From Zavarzinia marina (lineage in GTDB: Bacteria > Pseudomonadota > Alphaproteobacteria > Zavarziniales > Zavarziniaceae), in the NCBI RefSeq assembly GCF_021568905.1, contig NZ_JAKGSB010000005.1, positions 62,001 through 126,000 of the forward strand: 64,000 nucleotides of DNA, written 5' to 3'. The translations under genes and the position numbers were made by a program. The notes below the pieces were generated by a model, which was not told the DNA's origin, made no database searches, and saw only the letters and a program-made list of their open reading frames with translations. Positions 16,790-23,722 of the stretch are shown piece by piece. How positions within the stretch are numbered: position 1 is the first letter of the stretch; every line of letters begins with the position of its first letter.

Positions 16790-16833
16790 GACCTGAAAAG
16801 GGCGTCACTAAGGACTCGCCAACTTTCCAGGTC
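16790..16833 (+). promoter_or_regulatory. Long hairpin after the riboswitch (possible expression platform)
   Basis: GACCTGAAAAG (16790-16800) can pair with CTTTCCAGGTC (16823-16833) with one mismatch, and GGCG/CGCC (16801-16804 with 16817-16820) extends the stem. No U-tract follows, so it is not a classical intrinsic terminator. It may act through Rho, anti-anti-structure or RNA stability. Confidence 0.4.
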
Positions 16834-16919
16834 AGATCGAACCGTTCCAGCCTCTTCCGGGCGCCCATAGGCTTTCGGGGAGGAGGCGCAGGGTCCGCAT
16901 TTGTGATGGAGTTGGTGCC

Positions 16920-16994
16920 ATGTCGTTCCACGCCTTTTTCTGCTGCCCGTACAATCCTTCGCGCCGTTCGTCGGGCGCCCGCACGGCCGACTGA
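16920..16994 (+). CDS. Possible 24-codon leader ORF in the guanidine-operon leader
   Basis: An ATG at 16920 opens 24 codons (MSFHAFFCCPYN...) and closes with TGA at 16992-16994, 12 bp before the permease ATG. GGAG lies 7-10 bp upstream. It could be a translated leader coupling ribosome movement to permease expression, or chance. It does not resemble any part of a binding protein. Confidence 0.25.
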   Translation: MSFHAFFCCPYNPSRRSSGARTAD

Positions 16995-17006
16995 CCGGGG
17001 GTGGCG

Positions 17007-17825
17007 ATGCGTGCGATCAATCGTCAGATCAAGCCCGGCCCACGCCTTCTCCTCGGCGCGCTGCCCTTCCTTCTCGTGATCATTGCCTATCTGGCGGGAT
17101 CGGCCATCCGGCTGGCGGACAATCCGTCCGACAAGCTGCTGCCGGCGCTCACCACCATGGCCGACGCCATCGACCGCATGGCCTTCACGCCGGACAAGCG
17201 GACGGGCGAGATCCTGTGGTGGGTGGACACGGTATCCAGCCTGGCGCGGATCGGCGTCGCGCTCGCCTTCGCGACCGTCATCAGCCTCGTCGTCGGCATC
17301 GCCGTCGGCCTGCTGCCGATCATGCGGGCGCTGATGTCCAGCTTCATCGCCGTCATCTCCATGGTGCCGCCGCTCGCGATCCTGCCGATCCTGTTCATCA
17401 TGCTGGGTCTCGGCGAGACCTCGAAGGTGACGCTGATCGTGATCGGCATCGCCCCGGTGATGATCCGCGACCTGGCCCTTCGCACCGAGGAAATGCCGAC
17501 CCAGCAGTTGATCAAGGCGCAGACCCTGGGTGCCTCCACCTTCGGCATCGTGCAGCGCGTGGTGCTGCCGCAATTGCTGCCGCGGCTGATCGATTCGATC
17601 CGCCTCAACATGGGGCCGGCCTGGCTGTTCCTGATCGCGGCCGAAGCCATCGCCTCGGAATCCGGTCTCGGCTATCGGATCTTCCTGGTGCGGCGCTATC
17701 TCGCCATGGATGTGATCCTGCCCTATGTCGCCTGGATCACCCTTCTCGCCTTCCTGATGGACTACAGCCTTCGGGCCCTTCAGGACCGCATGTTCCCGTG
17801 GTTCGCCGGCGCGAGGGCTTCCTGA
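17007..17825 (+). CDS. NitT/TauT-type ABC transporter permease, guanidine operon
   Basis: A 272-residue inner-membrane permease of the BPD_transp_1 / SsuC-like group with about six spans. The EAA loop is visible as KAQTLGASTFGIVQRVVLPQ (about 170-190). Context (guanidine-I riboswitch upstream, guanidine carboxylase pathway downstream) points to guanidine or a guanidino compound as cargo; homologues near urea-carboxylase genes are usually labelled urea transporters. The ATG at 17007 has a GGGGG ribosome-binding site; a GTG at 17001 is less likely. Its stop overlaps the ATPase start (TGATG). The cognate substrate-binding protein is not encoded in the operon. Confidence 0.88.
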   Translation: MRAINRQIKPGPRLLLGALPFLLVIIAYLAGSAIRLADNPSDKLLPALTTMADAIDRMAFTPDKRTGEILWWVDTVSSLARIGVALAFATVISLVVGIAVGLLPIMRALMSSFIAVISMVPPLAILPILFIMLGLGETSKVTLIVIGIAPVMIRDLALRTEEMPTQQLIKAQTLGASTFGIVQRVVLPQLLPRLIDSIRLNMGPAWLFLIAAEAIASESGLGYRIFLVRRYLAMDVILPYVAWITLLAFLMDYSLRALQDRMFPWFAGARAS

Positions 17826-18670
17826 TGAGCACGATCACGATCCGCAACGTCTGGAAGGAATACGACGAGCGCGTGGTGCTCGAACGTATCAACCTCGACA
17901 TCGAATCCCGCGCTTTCGTCGCCCTGGTCGGCCCGTCGGGCTGCGGCAAGACCACCTTCCTGCGCATGCTCTTGTCCGAGGAAGCGCCCAGCAAGGGCGA
18001 GATCCTGATCGACGGCAAGCCGCTGGCGGGGGAGCCGACGGCGGAACGCGGCGTCGTCTTCCAGCGCTATTCGGTGTTTCCGCATCTGACCGTGCTCGGC
18101 AATGTCCTGCTGTCCCTCGAATTCGAGCGCGGCGGCTTCTTCGCCCGGCTGTTCGGCGGCGCGCGCCGCAAGGCGATGGAGGAGGCGCGCGCCATGCTCG
18201 ACTGCGTCGGCCTCGCGGAGCACGAGAAGAAATATCCCGCCCAATTGTCGGGCGGCATGCAGCAGCGCCTGGCCCTGGCCCAGACCCTGATCCGCAAGCC
18301 CAAGGTGCTGCTGCTGGACGAGCCGTTCGGCGCCCTCGATCCCGGCATTCGGGGCGACATCCACGCCCTGATGCGCCGGCTCTGGAACGAGGAGAGCCTG
18401 ACCGTCGTCATGGTCACCCACGATCTTTCCGAAGCCTTCGGGCTGGCGACACGGGTGATCGCCTTCGAACGCCCGCGCCTCGATCCCGTCGACGGCGATC
18501 GCTATGGCGCCGTGATCAAGGAAGACATCGAGGTCTGGCCGCGCCGCATCGCCGGCGCCGACAGCCCGCATCGCACCCCGGTTCTCGTATCCAATTCACC
18601 CGCCCCAGGCCTGGACGACCCGGCCGCTTCCAAGGGGCTCGGCCAGGACGACCTGGCGCTCCAGGCTTGA
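17825..18670 (+). CDS. NitT/TauT-type ABC transporter ATP-binding protein, guanidine operon
   Basis: A 281-residue ATPase with Walker A GPSGCGKTT (36-44), Q-loop VVFQRYSVFPHL, signature LSGGMQQR (141-148), Walker B LLLDEP (162-167) and a switch His in MVTHDLSEAF. It drives the permease encoded immediately upstream (1-bp stop/start overlap). Its ~60-residue tail beyond the ATPase fold is Pro/Asp-rich. It is very probably cotranscribed with the deiminase and carboxylase genes, the next start lying 14 bp downstream, so import and breakdown are co-induced. Confidence 0.9.
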   Translation: MSTITIRNVWKEYDERVVLERINLDIESRAFVALVGPSGCGKTTFLRMLLSEEAPSKGEILIDGKPLAGEPTAERGVVFQRYSVFPHLTVLGNVLLSLEFERGGFFARLFGGARRKAMEEARAMLDCVGLAEHEKKYPAQLSGGMQQRLALAQTLIRKPKVLLLDEPFGALDPGIRGDIHALMRRLWNEESLTVVMVTHDLSEAFGLATRVIAFERPRLDPVDGDRYGAVIKEDIEVWPRRIAGADSPHRTPVLVSNSPAPGLDDPAASKGLGQDDLALQA

Positions 18671-18684
18671 GGAGCAAACGAGCC

Positions 18685-19509
18685 ATGACGGCGACAGAAA
18701 AACAGGCGCGTATCGAAGCCCTGCGCCAGCGTTACCTTGAACTGAAGTCGGCGGGCGACGACCTCGCCCCCAAGGCCCTGCCGGGCCCGACCGCGCCGGG
18801 CAGCGCCCCCATCGCGTCGAACCGGGTACGGATCGCGGAGGAGATTCCGGGCGGCTGGTACTGGACCGCGCGCCTTGCGCGGGGCGAACGCCTGCGCCTG
18901 ATCAACCCGGCCGCGACGCCCGGCGTTTCCTTCTTCATGTGGAATGCCGCCGATACCAGCGAGCGCTATAATTCGGCGGACACGGTGAAACTGCAGTGGA
19001 ATGCCTCGCTGCCGCGCGGGCGCGTGCTGTTCTCCGACATGGGCCGCGTCATGGCCTCCATCGTCGAGGACAGCTGCTGCGCCCACGACACCATCGTCGG
19101 CGGCTCCACGCCGGCCTCCAGCCTCGCCAAATACGGTGCGGAGGGTCTGCGCAACACAGCCGAGAACATGCGCCTGGCGGCGTCGAAATTCGGCCTCGGC
19201 AAGCGTGACCTCGCCCCCGTCATTTCCTTCTTCTCGCCCGTCTCTGTCGGCGAGGACGGCCGCTTCGAATGGCGCGACGGCGTCCTGAAGGACGGCGATT
19301 TCGTCGAACTGCGGGCCGAGATGGATCTCCTGGTCGCGGTCTCCAACTGTCCCCACCCGTTCTCCCCGGGCGCCGAATTCGCGCCTTCGCCGGTGCAGGC
19401 GATCGTCTGGCAGGGCCCCGCGCCCGACGCCGACGACCTGTGCCGCACCGCGACGGCGGAAGCCGTGCGCGGTTTCGAGAACACCGACCCGCTGTTCGCG
19501 GCGCGCTGA
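18685..19509 (+). CDS. Carboxyguanidine deiminase subunit, DUF1989 (urea amidolyase-associated protein 1 type)
   Basis: A 274-residue DUF1989 protein. Metal- or substrate-binding signatures are DSCCAHD (129-135) and SNCPHPFSPG (220-229); the GERLRLINPAATPGVSFFMWN and RYNSADTVKLQWN stretches match the UAAP1 group. Family knowledge: the two DUF1989 proteins beside so-called urea carboxylases form a heteromeric deiminase that turns carboxyguanidine into allophanate plus ammonia (CgdA/CgdB). I am not sure which letter applies, so no symbol is given. The start is the ATG at 18685, with GGAG at 18671. It is somewhat longer than the ~230 residues I expect, through an N-terminal ~45-residue extension. 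Confidence 0.88.
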   Translation: MTATEKQARIEALRQRYLELKSAGDDLAPKALPGPTAPGSAPIASNRVRIAEEIPGGWYWTARLARGERLRLINPAATPGVSFFMWNAADTSERYNSADTVKLQWNASLPRGRVLFSDMGRVMASIVEDSCCAHDTIVGGSTPASSLAKYGAEGLRNTAENMRLAASKFGLGKRDLAPVISFFSPVSVGEDGRFEWRDGVLKDGDFVELRAEMDLLVAVSNCPHPFSPGAEFAPSPVQAIVWQGPAPDADDLCRTATAEAVRGFENTDPLFAAR

Positions 19510-19523
19510 GGGGGAGACCGATC

Positions 19524-20186
19524 ATGAATTTCATCTGCACGTCGACCGAGACCCTGGACCCCGCATCGGCGACCTATGACTTCACCATCCCGGCGACGCG
19601 GCCCTGGTCCCATGTCGTCAAGCGCGGCCAGATCCTGCGTATCGTCGACCTGGAAGGCCAGCAGGCGGTCGACACCCTGTTCTACAACGCCCATGACTTC
19701 GCGGAACGCTATTCGGCGCAGGACACATTGCTGGCCCAGGGCAGCGCCTATGTGACGACCGGCACGCGGCTGCTGTCGAACGAGGGCAAACTGATGCTGA
19801 CGGTCGTGGCCGACAGTTGCGGGCGCCACGACACCTCGGCGGGCGCCTGCTCCTGCGAGGCCAATACGGTCCGCTTCGGCCACCACACCCGTTACATGCA
19901 TGCCTGCCGCGAGAATTTCGTGATCGAGGTCGGCAAATGGGGCATGACCAAGCGCGACGTGGTGCCCAACATCAATTTCTTCATGAACGTGCCGATCGAG
20001 CCGGACGGCAAGCTCGCCATCGTCGACGGCATTTCCGCGCCCGGCGCCCATGTCGACATGGTGGCGGCGATGGACGTGCTGTGCGTCATTTCGAACTGCC
20101 CGCAGGTGAACAATCCCTGCAACGGCTTCGATCCCACCCCCGTCCGCGTCCTGATCTGGGACGCGCCCGAGGCGGAGGCGGCCTGA
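19524..20186 (+). CDS. Carboxyguanidine deiminase subunit, DUF1989 (urea amidolyase-associated protein 2 type)
   Basis: A 220-residue DUF1989 protein of the UAAP2 group. It shows ATRPWSHVVKRGQILRIVDL, ADSCGRHDTSAGACSCEANT (Cys/His cluster at 97-111) and ISNCPQVNNPCNG (189-201), all typical. It is the partner of the preceding gene (14-bp gap) in the deiminase that makes allophanate from carboxyguanidine. The start is the ATG at 19524 with GGGGGAG just upstream. The carboxylase begins 8 bp after its stop. Confidence 0.9.
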   Translation: MNFICTSTETLDPASATYDFTIPATRPWSHVVKRGQILRIVDLEGQQAVDTLFYNAHDFAERYSAQDTLLAQGSAYVTTGTRLLSNEGKLMLTVVADSCGRHDTSAGACSCEANTVRFGHHTRYMHACRENFVIEVGKWGMTKRDVVPNINFFMNVPIEPDGKLAIVDGISAPGAHVDMVAAMDVLCVISNCPQVNNPCNGFDPTPVRVLIWDAPEAEAA

Positions 20187-20194
20187 GCCACCCC

Positions 20195-23100
20195 ATGTTC
20201 GACAAGATCCTGATCGCCAACCGGGGCGAGATCGCCGGCCGGGTCGTGAAGACGGCCCGGCGGATGGGCATCGCCACCGTCGCCGTCCATTCCGAGGCCG
20301 ACCGCTTCACCGATCCCGTGCTCTCGGCCAACGAGGCCGTGAACCTGGGCCCCGCCCCGGCGAAGGAGAGCTATCTCCGCGCCGAGGCCATCGTCGAAGC
20401 CTGTGTCGCGACCGGGGCCCAGGCCGTCCACCCCGGCTATGGCTTCCTGTCCGAGAATGCGGATTTCGCCGAGACGCTGGCGACGCGCGGCATCCGCTTC
20501 ATCGGCCCCCGGCCGGAGCATCTGCGCGATTTCGGCCTGAAACACACCGCGCGGGCGCTGGCCGAGGCGGCGGGCGTGCCGCTGCTGCCCGGCACCGGCA
20601 TCCTGCTGTCCGCCGACGAGGCGGTGGCGGGCGCCGAGAGCATCGGCTATCCCGTCATGCTGAAGAGCACGGCGGGCGGCGGCGGCATCGGCATGTCGCT
20701 GTGCCACGACGGCGACGAACTGCGCGCCCGCTTCGAGGCGGTGCAACGCATGGCGTCCTCCTCCTTCGGGGATGCCAGGGTCTATGTCGAACGCTTCGTC
20801 TCCACCGCCCGCCATGTCGAGGTGCAGATCTTCGGCGACGGCAAGGGGGGCGTGGTTGCCCTTGGCGAACGCGACTGTTCGCTCCAGCGCCGGAACCAGA
20901 AGGTTGTCGAGGAGACGCCGGCGCCCGGCCTTTCCGACGGCATCCGGGCAAGGCTGCGCGCCGCCGCCGTGGCGCTGGGCAAGGCCGTCGCCTATGAATC
21001 GGCCGGCACGGTCGAATTCATCTATGACGTCTCGCGCGACGACTTCTACTTCCTCGAGGTGAACACCCGCCTGCAGGTCGAGCATCCCGTCACAGAGTCG
21101 ATCTTCGGCGTCGACCTGGTGGAATGGATGATCGCCCAGGCGGCGGGCGAACTGGTGCTGCCGGCCCAGGACGACCTGGTGCCGCGCGGCCATGCCCTGG
21201 AAGTCCGCGTCTATGCCGAGAACCCCAAGGCGGATTTCCGGCCCCAGACCGGCCGCCTGACCGACGTGCATTTCCCGAAGGATGCCCGCATCGACACCTG
21301 GGTCTCGACCGGGACCGAGGTCACACCGTTCTACGATCCCATGCTGGCCAAGGTGATCGTCCATGGCGCGGACCGGGCGGATGCCATCGCCAAGCTCCGC
21401 GCCGCCCTCCGGGAGACGCGGGTCTGGGGGATCGAGACCAATCTCGCCTATCTGCGCGCCATCGCCGGCTCCGACCTGCTGGCCTCGGGCCGGGTTTCGA
21501 CCGCCGCGCTGGGCAGTTTCAGCCACGAGTCGCCGACCCTGGAAGTGCTGGTCGCGGGCGCCCAGACCAGCGTCCAGGACTGGCCCGGGCGCCTCGGCTT
21601 CTGGGATGTCGGCGTGCCGCCGTCGGGCCCCTTCGACGATCGTTCCTTCCGGCTCGCCAACGAACTCGTCGGCAACCAGCCGGGGGCGGCGGGGCTGGAA
21701 ATCACCCTGACCGGGCCGACCCTGAAGTTTCACGGCGATGCGACCGTGGCCCTGACCGGCGCCCTTCTGCCGGCGACGCTGGACGGCGTTGCGGTGGATC
21801 TCTTCGCGCCCCTGTCGGTTCGCGCCGGCCAGGTGCTGGCGCTCGGCCGGATCGCCGGCGCCGGCCAGCGGACCTATCTGGCGGTGCGCGGCGGGATCGA
21901 CGGGCCCCTGTTCCTGGCCGCCAAGGCCTGTTTCAGCTTAGGCCAATTCGGCGGCCAGGGCACCGGCGTGCTGAAGGCCGGCGACACGCTCCATATCGCC
22001 GACGTCACCGCCGGCATGCCCCGCGCCGCCCTGTCCCATGAGATCCCCATGATCACGCGGGATTGGGAGATCGCGGTTCATTACGGCCCCCATGGCGCGC
22101 CCGACTTCTTCCAGGAAGCGGATATCGCCGATCTCTTCAACGAGACCTATGAGGTTCATTTCAACAGCGCCCGCACCGGGGTCCGCCTGATCGGGCCGAA
22201 ACCGCGCTGGGCCCGCAGCGACGGCGGGGAAGCGGGGCTGCACCCCTCCAACCTGCACGACAATGCCTATGCCGTGGGCGCGGTCGACTTCACCGGCGAC
22301 ATGCCGATCATCCTCGGCCCCGACGGGCCATCCCTGGGCGGCTTTGTCTGCCCGGTGGTGATCGCGCGCGACGAGTTCTGGAAGGCGGGGCAGTTGAAGC
22401 CGGGCGACAAGCTGCGCTTCGTTCCGGTCAACAGACCCGCGCTGCCTGCGATCCGCATCGCCCATGCCGACCTGCCGAGCCCGATCCTGGCGACGCGGAA
22501 CGACGGGCCGGTGCCGGTCGTCTATCGCCGGGCGGGCGACGATTATCTGCTGGTCGAATATGGCCCCATGGTGCTGGACCTCGCCCTGCGCCTTCGCGTC
22601 CATCTGCTGATGGAGGCGGTGCGCGCCGCGCGCCTGCCGGCGATCATCGACATGACGCCGGGTATCCGCTCGCTCCAGATCCATTACGACGGCCGCGTCC
22701 TGAAGACCGACTATCTGGTCTCGGCGCTTCGCGAGATCGAGGGCGGCCTGCCGCCGGCGGAAGCCGTGACGGTGCCGAGCCGGATCGTCCATCTGCCGCT
22801 GTCGTGGAACGATCCGTCGATCCAGCTCGCCGCGCGGAAATATCAGGAACTGGTGCGGCCCAATGCGCCCTGGTGCCCGTCGAACATCGAATTCATCCGC
22901 CGCATCAACGGCTTGCCCGATGAAGAGGCGGTGAAGCGGATCATCTTCGATGCCTCCTATCTGGTCTATGGCCTGGGCGACGTCTACCTGGGGGCGCCGG
23001 TGGCGAGCCCGGTCGATCCCCGCCACCGCCTGGTGACCACCAAATACAACCCGGCCCGCACCTGGACGCCGGAGAATGCGGTCGGCATCGGCGGCGCCTA

Positions 23101-23722
23101 CATGTGCGTCTACGGCATGGAGGGGCCGGGCGGCTATCAGCTCTTCGGCCGCACGATCCAGATGTGGAACGCCTGGCGGCGCACGCCGGTGTTCCGGCCG
23201 GGCGCGCCCTGGTTGCTGCGCTTCTTCGACCAGATCCGTTTCTTCCCTGTGGACGAGAAGGAACTGCTGGAGGCCCGCGCCGCCTTCCCCCATGGCCGCT
23301 ATCCGGTGCGGATCGAGGAGACCGAATTCTCCTTCGCCGAACATGCCCGTTTCCTGGCCGCGAACGCCGTCGGCATCGACGCCGCCAAGGCCCGCCAGCA
23401 GGCCGCCTTCGAGGCGGAGCGCCAGGACTGGAAGGCCCGCGGCCTCGACAGTTTCACGGTGGACGAGGGCCCGGCGATGGAGGAACTCGCCGTGCCCGAG
23501 GGCCAGACCCCGGTCGAGGCCCAGGTGACGGGCAATGTCTGGAAACTGGTCGCGGCCGAGGGCCAGCATGTCGAAGCGGGCGACATTGTCGTCATCGTCG
23601 AATCCATGAAGATGGAAATGGAAATCAGAAGCCCGGTGTCCGGGCGGATCGCCGCACTGCGCTGCCAGCCGGGCCGAACGGTCCAGGCCGGCCAGACGGT
23701 CGCGCTGATCGAGGGAGAATGA
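20195..23722 (+). CDS. Biotin-dependent guanidine (urea) carboxylase
   Basis: A 1175-residue multidomain enzyme. Residues 1-450 are biotin carboxylase (ANRGEIAGRV at the start, the ATP-grasp GGGGIGMS loop, EVNTRLQVEHPVTE). About 480-800 is an allophanate hydrolase-subunit-2/KipA-like region and about 800-1070 a subunit-1/KipI-like region; together these form the urea-type carboxyltransferase (FIRRINGL and VYLGAPVASPVDPRHRLVTT are typical). The C terminus is a biotinyl domain with the biotin Lys at 1139 (ESMKME). Such enzymes were long called urea carboxylase; members with two DUF1989 partners and a guanidine riboswitch carboxylate guanidine preferentially, which is the call made here from context. 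Length and domains are complete. Confidence 0.93.
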   Translation: MFDKILIANRGEIAGRVVKTARRMGIATVAVHSEADRFTDPVLSANEAVNLGPAPAKESYLRAEAIVEACVATGAQAVHPGYGFLSENADFAETLATRGIRFIGPRPEHLRDFGLKHTARALAEAAGVPLLPGTGILLSADEAVAGAESIGYPVMLKSTAGGGGIGMSLCHDGDELRARFEAVQRMASSSFGDARVYVERFVSTARHVEVQIFGDGKGGVVALGERDCSLQRRNQKVVEETPAPGLSDGIRARLRAAAVALGKAVAYESAGTVEFIYDVSRDDFYFLEVNTRLQVEHPVTESIFGVDLVEWMIAQAAGELVLPAQDDLVPRGHALEVRVYAENPKADFRPQTGRLTDVHFPKDARIDTWVSTGTEVTPFYDPMLAKVIVHGADRADAIAKLRAALRETRVWGIETNLAYLRAIAGSDLLASGRVSTAALGSFSHESPTLEVLVAGAQTSVQDWPGRLGFWDVGVPPSGPFDDRSFRLANELVGNQPGAAGLEITLTGPTLKFHGDATVALTGALLPATLDGVAVDLFAPLSVRAGQVLALGRIAGAGQRTYLAVRGGIDGPLFLAAKACFSLGQFGGQGTGVLKAGDTLHIADVTAGMPRAALSHEIPMITRDWEIAVHYGPHGAPDFFQEADIADLFNETYEVHFNSARTGVRLIGPKPRWARSDGGEAGLHPSNLHDNAYAVGAVDFTGDMPIILGPDGPSLGGFVCPVVIARDEFWKAGQLKPGDKLRFVPVNRPALPAIRIAHADLPSPILATRNDGPVPVVYRRAGDDYLLVEYGPMVLDLALRLRVHLLMEAVRAARLPAIIDMTPGIRSLQIHYDGRVLKTDYLVSALREIEGGLPPAEAVTVPSRIVHLPLSWNDPSIQLAARKYQELVRPNAPWCPSNIEFIRRINGLPDEEAVKRIIFDASYLVYGLGDVYLGAPVASPVDPRHRLVTTKYNPARTWTPENAVGIGGAYMCVYGMEGPGGYQLFGRTIQMWNAWRRTPVFRPGAPWLLRFFDQIRFFPVDEKELLEARAAFPHGRYPVRIEETEFSFAEHARFLAANAVGIDAAKARQQAAFEAERQDWKARGLDSFTVDEGPAMEELAVPEGQTPVEAQVTGNVWKLVAAEGQHVEAGDIVVIVESMKMEMEIRSPVSGRIAALRCQPGRTVQAGQTVALIEGE

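Larger units (their letters stand above)
16594..17006. other. Leader region of the guanidine operon (no large gene)
   Basis: This stretch of about 410 bp between the operator array and the permease gene holds the predicted promoter, the guanidine-I riboswitch, a long downstream hairpin and a possible 24-codon leader ORF, annotated separately. I see no remnant of a substrate-binding protein gene, although one would be expected for the transporter that follows. Confidence 0.7.

Noticed and set aside
16920-16994. A decayed substrate-binding protein of the guanidine importer
   Set aside because: The 24 codons show no signal peptide or binding-protein motif, and the whole gap is too short for even a recognisable fragment.
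20195-23722. Assignment of the carboxylase as a fused urea amidolyase
   Set aside because: The amidase domain is a separate gene (23719-25527); the carboxylase ends normally with its biotinyl domain.
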